From positions 1-42,450 of the forward strand of contig JADJIV010000024.1 in assembly GCA_016706845.1 (NCBI GenBank): a stretch of DNA of 42,450 nucleotides, in the 5' to 3' direction. This stretch comes from PNOJ01 sp016706845 (GTDB taxonomy: Bacteria; Krumholzibacteriota; Krumholzibacteriia; LZORAL124-64-63). Positions within the stretch are counted from its first letter, which is position 1, and the number at the start of each line of letters is the position of its first letter. Shown one piece after another: positions 25,561 through 35,066 of the stretch. The translations under genes and the position numbers were made by a program. The notes beneath the pieces were generated by a model. It did no database searches. It had not been told where the DNA came from and saw only the letters and a program-made list of their open reading frames with translations.

Positions 25561-25866
25561 ATGGACATGCGCGCCCTGATGAAGCAGGCCCAGCAGATGC
25601 AGAAGCAGATGCAGGAGACCCAGGAACAGCTCGCCCTGCGCGAGGTCACGGCCGAGGTCGCCGGCGGCCAGGTCGTCGCCGTGATGAACGGCCGCCACCA
25701 GCTCGTCTCGCTGACCATCCGGCCCGAGACCGTCGACCCGCAGGACGTGGAGTTCCTGCAGGATCTGGTCATCAGCGCGGTCAACGAGGCGGTGCGCCGG
25801 ACCGACGAGATGGTGGAGAAGGAGATGGGCGCCGTGACCGGCGGCCTGAAGCTGCCGGGGATGTAG
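25561..25866 (+). CDS. ybaB: YbaB/EbfC nucleoid-associated protein
   Basis: The 101-residue product begins MDMRALMKQAQQMQKQMQ and continues with a coiled helix and a beta segment (VTAEVAGGQVVAVMNGRHQL). It ends GAVTGGLKLPGM, matching the family's TGGLxxPG(M/L) ending. YbaB dimers bind DNA without strong specificity. It is placed between dnaX and recR as in most bacteria. Confidence 0.95.
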   Translation: MDMRALMKQAQQMQKQMQETQEQLALREVTAEVAGGQVVAVMNGRHQLVSLTIRPETVDPQDVEFLQDLVISAVNEAVRRTDEMVEKEMGAVTGGLKLPGM

Positions 25867-25869
25867 GCC

Positions 25870-26610
25870 ATGGACCGCGCCGCGCCCGCCATCCGACACG
25901 CCGCCCTGGCCCGCGAGGGCGGCGAGTTCCAGTCGCCCTCGCTGGAGCGGCTGGTGCGCGCCCTGAGCCGGCTGCCGGGCCTCGGGCGCAAGTCGGCCAC
26001 CCGCATCGCCCTGGACCTGCTGCGCGAAGACGCCGAGTCGCCCCGCGAACTGGCCGAGGCGCTCGACGAGGCCCGCGCCAACGTGCGCCACTGCGGCCGC
26101 TGCGGCGCCATCACCGAAGCCGACCCCTGCGCCATCTGCACGTCCCCTTCGCGCGAGCCGCACCAGCTCTGCGTGGTGGCCTCGCCCGTCGACGTCCTGC
26201 CCTTCGAGAAGGCCGGCTTCTACCGCGGCCGCTACTTCGTCCTCGGCCGCCTGCTGTCCCCCCTGGACGGCGTGCGGGCCGAGGACCTGCCGTTCGCGCG
26301 GCTGGCCTCGCGCGTGGAGCAGGACGCGATCGGCGAGATGATCCTGGCCCTGGACGCGAGCGTCGAGGGCGAGGCGACCTCTCTTTACATCCAGCGGATG
26401 TTCAGCGGTCGCGACCTGCGGCTCAGCCGCCTGGCCACGGGCATCCCGGTCGGTGGCGCGCTGGCCTACACCGACGAGGCCACCCTGCACCGGGCCTTCC
26501 AGTTCCGCAGGGATTTTGATCTCAACCCGTTCCCTGCACAGCCGATATCCGGGCAATGGTTTCGTGGCTGGTCGCCGGCGACCCGCCGCCGCTCCCGTCC
26601 CCGGAGGTAG
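25870..26610 (+). CDS. recR: Recombination mediator RecR, probably over-extended at its C-terminus
   Basis: RecR acts with RecO and RecF to load RecA on gapped DNA. The helix-hairpin-helix LSRLPGLGRKSATRIALDLL, the zinc finger CGRCGAITEADPCAIC and a Toprim domain (VVASPVDVLPFEKAGFYRGRYFVLGRLLSPLDG, abridged: LGRLLSPLDG) are present. GIPVGGALAYTDEATLHRAFQFRRDF matches the normal C-terminus. The frame then continues about 30 basic, unrelated residues to 26610. A single added T in GATTTTGA (26515-26522) would give the usual stop right after RRDF, so the tail is probably an indel artefact. Confidence 0.93.
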   Translation: MDRAAPAIRHAALAREGGEFQSPSLERLVRALSRLPGLGRKSATRIALDLLREDAESPRELAEALDEARANVRHCGRCGAITEADPCAICTSPSREPHQLCVVASPVDVLPFEKAGFYRGRYFVLGRLLSPLDGVRAEDLPFARLASRVEQDAIGEMILALDASVEGEATSLYIQRMFSGRDLRLSRLATGIPVGGALAYTDEATLHRAFQFRRDFDLNPFPAQPISGQWFRGWSPATRRRSRPRR

Positions 26611-26613
26611 GAC

Positions 26614-27039
26614 GTGACGGCCCCCACCCGTACCCGCGACGACGCCTACACGCTGCTGTCCACGGCAGCGGTCGCGCTGCTGGAGCGCACCGGCGTGTGC
26701 GGCGTGGCGCTGGTGGACGGGCAGGGGCGCCTCGTGCTGCACGTGGGGGAGGCCCCCCGGGGGCTGCCGGAGGCGGCGGTGGCCCGCCTGCGGGCGGCGC
26801 TGGCCGCAGCCGGCGTGCTGGGCGCCGACGCCGCGCCCGACGCCTCGGCCTTCCTGCTCGACGGGGATCACCGCGTCCATGCCGCCCACGTGGCCCACGG
26901 CCTGGTGCTGATGGTCTTCGGCGACGAGGACCTCTGGCCGGGGCTGGCCCACCGCACGGTGGGCAGCCTGCTGGCGAGCATGCGCGAGGCCGTCCTGCTG
27001 CTGTTCGACGACGCCGGCCCGGCGTCGTCGCCGAGGTGA
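26614..27039 (+). CDS. Roadblock/LC7-domain protein (MglB-like)
   Basis: The 141-residue product looks like one Roadblock/LC7 domain: helix, then GVCGVALVDGQGRLVLHVGEAP, then FLLDGDHRVHAAHVAHGLVLMVFGD, and a final amphipathic helix (VGSLLASMREAVLLL). These proteins are regulators or GTPase-activating partners of MglA-type GTPases. The next gene encodes exactly such a GTPase and overlaps or nearly overlaps this stop. Partner assignment rests on adjacency and fold pattern. Confidence 0.7.
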   Translation: MTAPTRTRDDAYTLLSTAAVALLERTGVCGVALVDGQGRLVLHVGEAPRGLPEAAVARLRAALAAAGVLGADAAPDASAFLLDGDHRVHAAHVAHGLVLMVFGDEDLWPGLAHRTVGSLLASMREAVLLLFDDAGPASSPR

Positions 27040-27050
27040 GCGTGACACCC

Positions 27051-27605
27051 ATGGCCGACCGCGACGATGCCGACGGCAGATCCGAAGTCCGCCGCGCCGT
27101 GCTGTGCGGTCCCGGGCGCAGCGGCAAGACGGCGACGCTGACGGCCTGGGCCGGCCTGCTCGGTTGCCCGGCGCCCGTCGTCGCGCTGCCTTCCGCGGTG
27201 AAGACCGGCGACGCGTTCGAGTACCTGACCGTGCCCGCCGTCGCCGCGCGGCCGTCCCTGCACCTGCTGACCACGCCGGGCCGTCTGGCCTGCGGCGAAG
27301 AGCGCCGCCTGCTGCTGCGCGGCGCCGACGCCGTGGTGTTCACGCTCGACAGCCGGGTCTGGCGCCAGGACGCCAACCTCATCCTGCTGGACGAACTCGG
27401 CGCCGAACTGGCGGATCCCGTACGAGCGGGTGGCCGCGCCGCGTTGCTGCTGCAGTACAACCACCGCGACGATCCCGACGCCCTGCCGCTCGCCGAACTC
27501 GAGGCCCTGTTCAATCCGGTGGGCTGGCCGTCGCTGCCCACGGTCGCTGTGACCGGCGAGGGACTGCCCGACCTGCTGGCCCTGCTGCTCGCCCGCCTGC
27601 GCTGA
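27051..27605 (+). CDS. MglA-like small Ras-type GTPase
   Basis: The 184-residue product has a P-loop GPGRSGKTATL (20-30). A switch-I-like TGDAFEYLTVP follows, then LHLLTTPGRL in the place of MglA's YTVPGQ. LLLRGADAVVFTLDS matches MglA's LVLKGVDGVVFVADS, and LLQYNHRDDPDALPL matches the QYNKRDLPNA base-recognition motif. MglA proteins set cell polarity and motility. I chose the ATG at 27051; a GTG at 27036 overlapping the previous stop is also possible. Confidence 0.8.
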   Translation: MADRDDADGRSEVRRAVLCGPGRSGKTATLTAWAGLLGCPAPVVALPSAVKTGDAFEYLTVPAVAARPSLHLLTTPGRLACGEERRLLLRGADAVVFTLDSRVWRQDANLILLDELGAELADPVRAGGRAALLLQYNHRDDPDALPLAELEALFNPVGWPSLPTVAVTGEGLPDLLALLLARLR

Positions 27606-27629
27606 CCCGCGCCTGCGGATCTCCGTGCG

Positions 27630-27658
27630 TTGACCCACCGCCGGGCCTGGATTATCCT
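27630..27658 (+). promoter_or_regulatory. Promoter of pgpA-cinA-thpR
   Basis: TTGACC (27630-27635), a 17-base spacer and TATCCT (27653-27658), about 50 bases before the pgpA GTG. Confidence 0.6.
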
Positions 27659-27710
27659 GCACGCGCCCGCCGTGCGGGCCCTGCCGCATCTTCGTTGAAA
27701 GGACACCGCC

Positions 27711-28163
27711 GTGGGGCGTCTGTTGATCGCCGCATTCGCCACGTTCCTCGGGACGGGGCTGGCCCCCTTCGCACCGGCCACGGTCGCCAGCCTGGGCGTG
27801 GCCGCGCTCTGGGGCTGGGCGTCGCCGGTGCCGCTGGGCGCGCAGGCGGGGCTGCTCGCGCTGGTCGTCGCCCTGGGCGTGCCGGCGGCCGGCTGGATGG
27901 AACGGCGCCACGGCAAGGACCCGCACCGGGTGGTCTGCGACGAGGTGGCCGGCATGCTGGTCACCTACTTCGGCATCACCACGGGCTGGGCCGGCTGGCT
28001 GGCCGGCTTCGCCTGGTTCCGCGTCTTCGACATCGCCAAGCCGTTCCCGATCCGCAGGCTGGAAGCCCTGCCCGGCGGTTGGGGCATCATGTGCGACGAT
28101 CTGCTGGCGGGTGTCTACGCCCACCTCATGCTGCGCGCGACCCTGGCCGTGACGGGTTGGTGA
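27711..28163 (+). CDS. pgpA: Phosphatidylglycerophosphatase A
   Basis: This inner-membrane enzyme removes phosphate from phosphatidylglycerophosphate to make phosphatidylglycerol. The GTG start at 27711 has AAAGGA upstream. The 150-residue product shows the family's GTGLAPFAPATVASL, the acidic metal motif DPHRVVCDEVAGML, FRVFDIAKPFPI and the C-terminal CDDLLAGVYA. Its stop is two bases from the cinA start. Confidence 0.92.
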   Translation: MGRLLIAAFATFLGTGLAPFAPATVASLGVAALWGWASPVPLGAQAGLLALVVALGVPAAGWMERRHGKDPHRVVCDEVAGMLVTYFGITTGWAGWLAGFAWFRVFDIAKPFPIRRLEALPGGWGIMCDDLLAGVYAHLMLRATLAVTGW

Positions 28164-28165
28164 AC

Positions 28166-29440
28166 ATGGAACTCCTGCGCGAAGCCCGTCTGATCGCGGT
28201 CGGGGACGAACTGCTCAACGGGCGCACCCTCGACGCCAATTCCCACGAGATCCAGCAGCGCCTCGTGCGCCGCGGCGTGTCCGTGGGCGGCGTGGCCGTC
28301 GTGCCGGACCGCGCCGCCGCCATCGCGGCGGCCCTGGACGCCACGCCCGCGGGCTGCCTCGTCGTGATGACCGGAGGTCTCGGCCCGACCCAGGACGACC
28401 TGACCGCCGAAGCGGTCGCGGCCTGGGCGGAGGTCCCGCTGCAGCAGGACGAGGCCATCGCCGTGGTCCTGCGCGCGCGTTGCGAGGCGCGCGGCCGTCC
28501 CTACGGCCCCAACATGGTGAAGCAGGGGATGCTGCCGTCGGGGCTCGACGCGCTGCCGAACCCCGAGGGCTCCGCGCCGGCGATGGTCGGGGACCTGCGC
28601 GGCCGCACGCTGGTGCTGCTGCCCGGCGTGCCCTCGGAGATGCGAGTCCTGTGGCCGCTGGTCGAAGCCCGTCTGGACGAGATCGGCCGGCTCGGTGCGG
28701 CCCGGCCGGTCCTGCTGCGCCGCACGACACGGTTGAGCGAGCCCGTCCTGGACCGGCTGACGGCGCCGCTGCTGCGCGAGTTCCCGGGCTGCGACTGGTC
28801 GTGGTGGCTCACGCGCTGGGGTGTCGACGTCCAGGCGCTGGCCCCGGCCGGTGCGGACGCGGTGCCCGACGGCCTCGCCGCGCGGCTGGACGAGGCGCTG
28901 GGCGACCGCGTCTGGGCGCACGAGTTCGTCGACCTGCCGGCCGTGGTCCTGGCGGCGCTGCGCGGCGCCGGCGCGACCGTGGCCACCGCGGAATCCTGCA
29001 CCGGCGGCCTGCTCGGCGCCGCGTTGACCGACGTGCCGGGCGCTTCGGACGCGTACCGCGGCGGGATCGTCGCCTACGCCGACGACGTCAAACGCGGGTT
29101 GCTGGACGTGCCGGCGACGCTGCTGCGGGACCACGGGGCCGTCAGCGGGGAGTGCGCCCGCGCGATGGCCACGGGCTGCCGGGCCCGCTGCGGCGCCGAC
29201 TTCGCGTTGTCGGTGACCGGTGTCGCCGGGCCGGGCGGAGGATCAGAGGCCAAGCCGGTGGGCACCGTCTGGATCGGCCTGGCCTCGGCGCAAGGAACGT
29301 TCGCCGGACGCACGCGCTTCCTAGCGCACCGCATCCGCAATCGCGAACTCGCCGTGTCCGTGTCGCTGGACGCCCTGCGGCGGCACCTCGCCGCCGGCGG
29401 CGACCCCTTCGCGCACGCGGAAGGCGACGGCTGGTCGTGA
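28166..29440 (+). CDS. cinA: CinA, nicotinamide-nucleotide amidase / competence-damage protein
   Basis: The 424-residue protein has the N-terminal MoaB-like (COG1058) domain: GDELLNGRTLDANSHEI, MTGGLGPTQDDLT and LPGVPSEM. The C-terminal PncC amidase domain carries TAESCTGGLLGAALTDVPGAS and SVTGVAGPGGGSEAKPVGTVWIG, abridged. PncC deamidates NMN to recycle NAD; the N-terminal half acts on ADP-ribose in some relatives. It is often found just before recA, as here with thpR between. Confidence 0.95.
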   Translation: MELLREARLIAVGDELLNGRTLDANSHEIQQRLVRRGVSVGGVAVVPDRAAAIAAALDATPAGCLVVMTGGLGPTQDDLTAEAVAAWAEVPLQQDEAIAVVLRARCEARGRPYGPNMVKQGMLPSGLDALPNPEGSAPAMVGDLRGRTLVLLPGVPSEMRVLWPLVEARLDEIGRLGAARPVLLRRTTRLSEPVLDRLTAPLLREFPGCDWSWWLTRWGVDVQALAPAGADAVPDGLAARLDEALGDRVWAHEFVDLPAVVLAALRGAGATVATAESCTGGLLGAALTDVPGASDAYRGGIVAYADDVKRGLLDVPATLLRDHGAVSGECARAMATGCRARCGADFALSVTGVAGPGGGSEAKPVGTVWIGLASAQGTFAGRTRFLAHRIRNRELAVSVSLDALRRHLAAGGDPFAHAEGDGWS

Positions 29441-30006
29441 GGTTGTTCGTGGCCGTCGATCCCGGGGAGCGCTTCCGCGCCGAGGTGTCGCCCTGCCTGG
29501 ACGCCTGGCGGGCGCGCTGGGACTTCGGCTGGGTCAGGATGGAGCAGTTCCACGTCACGCTGCGCTTCCTCGGCGAATGGCCGTCCGACCGGCTCGACGA
29601 CCTGCACGCGGGCCTGTCGGCGGCGGCCGGGGCGACCCCGCCGTTCAGCCTGCAGGCCGGCGGCCTGGCGGCCTTCCCGGGCTGGCGCCGGCCGCGGGTG
29701 CTCGTCTTGCAGATGGAGAGCGGCGGCGCGCTCGAAGAGCTGGCGGCGCGGGTCGACGGCGCGGTGGCCCGGCGGTGTCCGGGCCTCGGCGCGGCGGCGG
29801 GGACGTTCCGGGCCCACCTGACCCTCGCGCGGTTCCGCGCCGAGCCGGCGCCGAGCGAACTCGAAGCCCTGCGGCGCGAAGCGGCGCCGCGCGTTTCCGG
29901 GATCGACGTCACCGGGATCCGCCTGGTGCAGAGCACACTCGCGCCCGGGGGCGCCCTCCACGCGACGCGCGCGGTTTTCCCGCTGGCGGGGGCCGCGGCG
30001 CCGTAG
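29437..30006 (+). CDS. thpR: RNA 2',3'-cyclic phosphodiesterase (2'-5' RNA ligase family)
   Basis: GTG at 29437 overlaps the cinA stop. The 189-residue product starts VRLFVAVDPG and has both HxTx catalytic motifs: FHVTLRFLGE near 38-47 and AHLTLARF near 126-133. These two His residues form the active site of the 2H phosphoesterase family. The biological substrate in bacteria is unclear. Association with cinA and recA is common. Confidence 0.92.
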   Translation: MRLFVAVDPGERFRAEVSPCLDAWRARWDFGWVRMEQFHVTLRFLGEWPSDRLDDLHAGLSAAAGATPPFSLQAGGLAAFPGWRRPRVLVLQMESGGALEELAARVDGAVARRCPGLGAAAGTFRAHLTLARFRAEPAPSELEALRREAAPRVSGIDVTGIRLVQSTLAPGGALHATRAVFPLAGAAAP

Positions 30007-30098
30007 TAAGGTCGCGTGGACCGACCGCCTCCTGGCGGCCGGGCTCGCCGCCCGCACGATCTCCCGGACGCAGTCCCACACCCAAGGAGTGATTCGCA

Positions 30099-31226
<1,128 letters not shown>

Positions 31227-31229
31227 GCC

Positions 31230-31895
31230 ATGGACGGCGCCGGCGCCGATATCCGACTGCTGTCCCTGGAACGCGGCGAGAGCGAAGCGCGGCTCGCCCT
31301 GAGCGACGGGACGGTGCTCGAACTGGCGTCGGCGTCGCTGCCGCCGGACCTGCCCGCCTGCGGGGACGTCGTGCCGCCGGCGCTGCTCGCCGCGCTCCAC
31401 GAGGCGGCGCTGCGCAAGCGGATCGCCCGGCGCCTCTTCCGCGAACTCGATCGCCGGCTGCGCACGCGGGCGGACCTGCGGGTCCGCCTGCTCGCGGCCG
31501 ACTTCCCGCCGGGTCCCGTCGACGAGGTGCTGGACCGTTTCGCAGAGACGGGCATCCACTCGGACCGCCGGTTCGCCGAAGCCTGGTGCCGCGACGCGCT
31601 GCGCGCCAAGCCCGTGGGCCGGCGTCTGCTCGCCGACCGTCTGGCCCGGTCGGGCGTGCCGTCGGATCTCGCCAGGACCGTCGCCGCCGAGCAGCTGCCG
31701 GCCGATGACGAAGCGGAACTGGCGCGGACGGCCGCCCGGTCCTGGTGGCGACGCCAGCGCGGCGAGGCGGACGCGCGGGCCCTGGCGCGGGGCCAGCGCT
31801 TCCTGATCGGCCGCGGCTTCCCGCCCGGAACGGCCGGCGACGCCGTGCGGGCGACGGCTCCGGGGCGGGGCGTCGACGGGGGAGAACCTGCATGA
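31230..31895 (+). CDS. recX: RecX, regulator of RecA
   Basis: The 221-residue product is helical and basic, with repeated three-helix units: RIARRLFRELDRRLRTRADLR, VDEVLDRFAETGIHSDRRFAEAW and VGRRLLADRLARSGVPSDLAR. The segments F-x-x-x-G-x-x-[SD]-D-x-x-[FY]-A and AxxL-x-R-G-v match RecX. RecX binds in the RecA filament groove and limits its activity. The stop overlaps the next ATG (ATGA). Confidence 0.85.
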   Translation: MDGAGADIRLLSLERGESEARLALSDGTVLELASASLPPDLPACGDVVPPALLAALHEAALRKRIARRLFRELDRRLRTRADLRVRLLAADFPPGPVDEVLDRFAETGIHSDRRFAEAWCRDALRAKPVGRRLLADRLARSGVPSDLARTVAAEQLPADDEAELARTAARSWWRRQRGEADARALARGQRFLIGRGFPPGTAGDAVRATAPGRGVDGGEPA

Positions 31896-32769
31896 AGATC
31901 ATGGTGACCGGAGCCGCGGGCATGCTCGGCCGCGCCATCCTGGAGGAGTACGACGGCGCCGGCCACTGCGTCGGCGTCGATCTGCCGGACGGGGACCTCG
32001 CCGGACGGCGGGCACGGCCCTGGAACTGATGATGCGTCACGCCCCGCAGCACGTGATCCACGCCGCGGCCTACACCGACGTCGACCGGGCCGAGGCCGAT
32101 CCCGCGCGCGCGCGCGCCGTGAACGCCGATGCCACCCGCATGCTGGCGCGCTGCTGCACGTCCCTCAACCTGCCGTTCACCTACATCAGCACCGATTACG
32201 TCTTCGACGGCGGGGATCCCGACGGCTATTTCGAGGACGCCGAACGCCGGCCGCTGGGCGTCTACGGGGCCACCAAGGCGGAGGGGGAGCAGGAGGTCCA
32301 GACGGCGGGCGGCGACTGGCGGATCGTCCGCACCAGCTGGCTGTTCGGCCCCGGCCCCAAGAACTTCGTGCTGACCGTCCGCCGGCTGCTGGCGGAACGG
32401 CCGACGCTGAAGGTCGTGGCCGACCAGACCGGCTGCCCCACCTACGCGCCCGACCTGGCGCGCGTCCTGCGTCTGATCCTGCTGAACAAGGGGCGCGGCA
32501 TCTTCCACGCGACCAACGCGGGCGCGACGGACTGGCACGCGTTCGCGCGCGAGATCGCCAGGTGCAGCGGCGCCGATCCGCAGCGGATCCTGCCCTGCGC
32601 GACGGAGGCCTACCCGACCCCGGCGCGGCGGCCCGCGTGTTCGATCCTGCGCAGCCGGAACCTCGAATCCATCGGGGTGGGGCCCCGTCCGTCTTGGCAG
32701 GAGGCCCTGGGGCGTTATATTGCGTGGCTCGCCCGCAACGAGCCAACCCAACCCGGAGTCCCGACATGA
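31892..32769 (+). CDS. rfbD: dTDP-4-dehydrorhamnose reductase-like, frameshifted
   Basis: An NAD(P)-dependent reductase of the RmlD family, making dTDP-rhamnose. The start MKIMVTGAAGMLGRAI has the nucleotide-binding GxxGxLG. One base is lost near 32005, after which the frame gives LELMMRHAPQHVIHAAAYTDVDRAE. YISTDYVFDGG, the catalytic YGATKAEGE and TSWLFGPG are all family motifs, as is VVADQTGCPTYAPDLAR. Total length (about 292) fits. The stop overlaps gmhA (ATGA). Without other rml genes here, a related nucleotide-sugar reductase is possible. Confidence 0.88.
32694..32721 (+). promoter_or_regulatory. Internal promoter for gmhA
   Basis: TTGGCA (32694-32699), a 16-base spacer and TATATT (32716-32721) lie inside the 3' end of the rfbD reading frame, 45 bases before gmhA. 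The -10 matches those of the two tRNA promoters. Confidence 0.6.
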
Positions 32770-33392
32770 CCGATACCGGCGACCGCAGCGCGGCCGAGGC
32801 GGCGCGGATCTGCGCGCAGACCCTGCAGGACCACCGCGATGCCGTCGCGCGCCTCGGGCCCGAGCACCTCGCCGCCGTCGCCGACCTGGCGGGGGACGTC
32901 GCGCGGGCGTGGGCCGGCGGCGGCCGCCTGCTGGTCTGCGGGAACGGCGGCAGCGCCGCCGACGCGCAGCACATCGTGGCCGAACTCGTCGGCCGCTTCG
33001 AGTGCGAACGCCGGGCCTGCGCCGCCCTGGCGCTGACGGTCAACACCTCCACCCTGACGGCCGTCGCCAACGACTACGGTTTCGACGAGGTCTTCGCCCG
33101 CCAGGTCGAAGGCCTGGGTCGGCCCGGCGACGTGCTGCTGGTGATCTCGACCTCCGGGAACTCCCCGAACTGCGTCCGCGCTGCCGAGCGCGCGCGCGCG
33201 GCGGGACTGCGCGTGCACGGCTTCCTCGGGCGCGACGGGGGACGTCTGCGCGGGATGCTGGACGGCGCCCTGGTCGCGCCCTCGCAGGACACGCCGCGCA
33301 TCCAGGAGATCCACCTCGTGATGGGCCACCTGCTCTGTTCCCTGCTGGAGCGGGATCTTCCGGCAGCCGGGCCGGCCGGCTCCCGCCCGTGA
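32766..33392 (+). CDS. gmhA: Sedoheptulose-7-phosphate isomerase GmhA-like
   Basis: A SIS-domain isomerase that makes D-glycero-D-manno-heptose-7-phosphate for lipopolysaccharide. LLVCGNGGSAADAQHIVAELVGRFE and VLLVISTSGNSPN are the sugar-phosphate-binding motifs (abridged). VANDYGFDEVFARQVEGL and TPRIQEIHLVMGHLLC are typical of GmhA. At 208 residues it is close to the usual 190-200. It overlaps genes on both sides. DiaA or another SIS protein is a less likely alternative. Confidence 0.9.
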   Translation: MTDTGDRSAAEAARICAQTLQDHRDAVARLGPEHLAAVADLAGDVARAWAGGGRLLVCGNGGSAADAQHIVAELVGRFECERRACAALALTVNTSTLTAVANDYGFDEVFARQVEGLGRPGDVLLVISTSGNSPNCVRAAERARAAGLRVHGFLGRDGGRLRGMLDGALVAPSQDTPRIQEIHLVMGHLLCSLLERDLPAAGPAGSRP

Positions 33393-34290
33393 GCGCCGGC
33401 GTCGCCGCCGCGCTGCTGACGAGCCTGCGCCCGCGGCAGTGGACCAAGAACCTGCTGCTGTTCGCCGGCCTGGTCTTCTCGCAGAGCGCAGCCGAACCGT
33501 CCTCGGTTGTGCGCGCCTGTCTGGGTTTCCTGGTGTTCTGCCTGCTCTCGGGCGCCGTCTACCTCTTCAACGACTGCGTCGATGCGCCCCAGGACCGCCG
33601 CCACCCCTGAAGCGGCACCGCCCGATCGCCGCCGGCCGCCTGCCGGTCGCGACGGCGCGGCGCTGGGCCCTTGGCCTGGGGATCATCGCGCTGGCCGTGA
33701 GCTGGTTGCTGGGGCGCGGGTTCGGCGCCACCGCGACGGCGTTCGCGGCGCTGAACCTCGCGTATTCCCTGGGTCTGAAGCGGATCGTCATCGTGGACGT
33801 GGTGGGCATCGCGGTGGGCTTCGTCCTGCGGGCCGTGGCCAGCGTCGAGGTGCTGCGGCCGGTGCGCGGCGCCGTGCCGCTCTCCCCGTGGCTGATCCTC
33901 TGCACCTTCCTGCTGGCGCTGTTCCTGGGCTTCGCCAAGCGCCGCGCCGAGTACGTCCAGGAGGCGTCGAGCAATCACGCGGCCCGGCCCTCGCTGCGTC
34001 ACTACGGCCGGCGGATGCTGGACGTGCTCGTCGTGGGCACCTTCGTGGCGACCCTGGGAGCCTATGTCCTCTACACGCTCGCGACGGGAACCGTGGTCCA
34101 GTTCGGCACCTACAAGCTGCTGTTCACCGCCCCGTTCGTGGCTGTCGGTTTGGGCCGTTACCTGGTCCTGGTGTTCAAGGACGACCGCGGCGGCCGTCCG
34201 CACGAGATCCTGCTGACCGACCCGGCCATCCAGGTCGCGGTGCTGGGCTGGATCACGACCGTCTGCCTGATCATCGGCCTGCACCGTTGA
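33389..34290 (+). CDS. UbiA-family polyprenyl-phosphate phosphoribosyltransferase-like, frameshifted
   Basis: GTG at 33389 overlaps the gmhA stop. The N-terminus LLTSLRPRQWTKNLLLFAGLVFS and the Asp-rich motif NDCVDAPQDRRHP match decaprenyl-phosphate phosphoribosyltransferase-like UbiA proteins. One base is missing near 33607. The continuation LKRHRPIAAGRLP completes the conserved HP-x-K-x-RPIAAG block. About seven membrane helices follow, with a second motif YSLGLKRIVIVDV and FAKRRAEY. Such enzymes move a phosphoribosyl group to a lipid carrier for arabinose sugars or related glycans. The exact substrate is inferred. Confidence 0.85.
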
Positions 34291-34307
34291 CGGTGCGAGG
34301 AGTCGCC

Positions 34308-35066
34308 ATGGAAACACCCGTCGCCCTGATCGTGACCCGGCCCGAGACGCTGCCGCGCGACGTCGCGCGCGTGCTGGAACTCGCCGGCCGCGACGCCGCG
34401 CAGGGATGCAGCAGCTTCACGGCCGCGCGCGCGGTCGGTCCCCACCCGACCGGCGGCGTGCCGAACTGGACGCTCGCCGCTCTCGCGGCGGCCTGTCCGC
34501 CCGCGCCCGGTCGGCCCCTGCTCGCGGTCGCCGGTGCGCTGCACCCGCGGCTGGGCGCCTGCGCCTGCCTCGCCGCCCTGGCCGGGGCCGGCCCCGACGA
34601 GCTCTCGGCGGCCGTGCGCACGCCGCAGGCGCTGCTGGACCGGGCGCTGCACGCGGCTCAAGACGGTCCCTGGCTGCTGGTGGATCTGACCGTGGCCGCG
34701 GCGCCCGACGGGCACGCGGTCATGCGCAACCGGTTGCTGGCGGGACGCGATCCGGTCGCTCTGGACGCCCTGACGGCGCGCTGCCTCGGCTGGGATCCCG
34801 GGTCGATGCCTCTGCTGCGCGCCGCCCGGTCGTCGGGAGGGCGGCGGTGGGCCGACGGCCGCCCCCCGGTCGGGGATCTCGACGAGCACGCGCGCTTCAG
34901 CGGCGTGCCGCGGCTCTGGCGGCCGCAGCGGAAACTGCCGTGGACCCGATTGGCCGCGACGCTGGGTCGGCGCCGCACCGGCGCGGTCCGCACACCCTGG
35001 CACGCCCTCGGCGACGACATCGCCGCGGGCCGTGAACCCGTCTGGGAGGTCGTCACCGATGCCTGA
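34308..35066 (+). CDS. DUF362-like protein
   Basis: GAGGAG at 34297-34302 precedes the ATG. The 252-residue product is Ala/Arg-rich. The segment MRNRLLAGRDPVALDALTARCLGWDPGSMPLLRAA, abridged to DPVALDALTARCLGWDP, is the DUF362 hallmark. The usual ferredoxin-type Cys clusters of long DUF362 proteins are absent. DUF362 function is not established. It lies between the UbiA-type gene and ispE, and its stop overlaps the ispE start. Confidence in the gene is high; confidence in the family is moderate. Confidence 0.6.
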   Translation: METPVALIVTRPETLPRDVARVLELAGRDAAQGCSSFTAARAVGPHPTGGVPNWTLAALAAACPPAPGRPLLAVAGALHPRLGACACLAALAGAGPDELSAAVRTPQALLDRALHAAQDGPWLLVDLTVAAAPDGHAVMRNRLLAGRDPVALDALTARCLGWDPGSMPLLRAARSSGGRRWADGRPPVGDLDEHARFSGVPRLWRPQRKLPWTRLAATLGRRRTGAVRTPWHALGDDIAAGREPVWEVVTDA

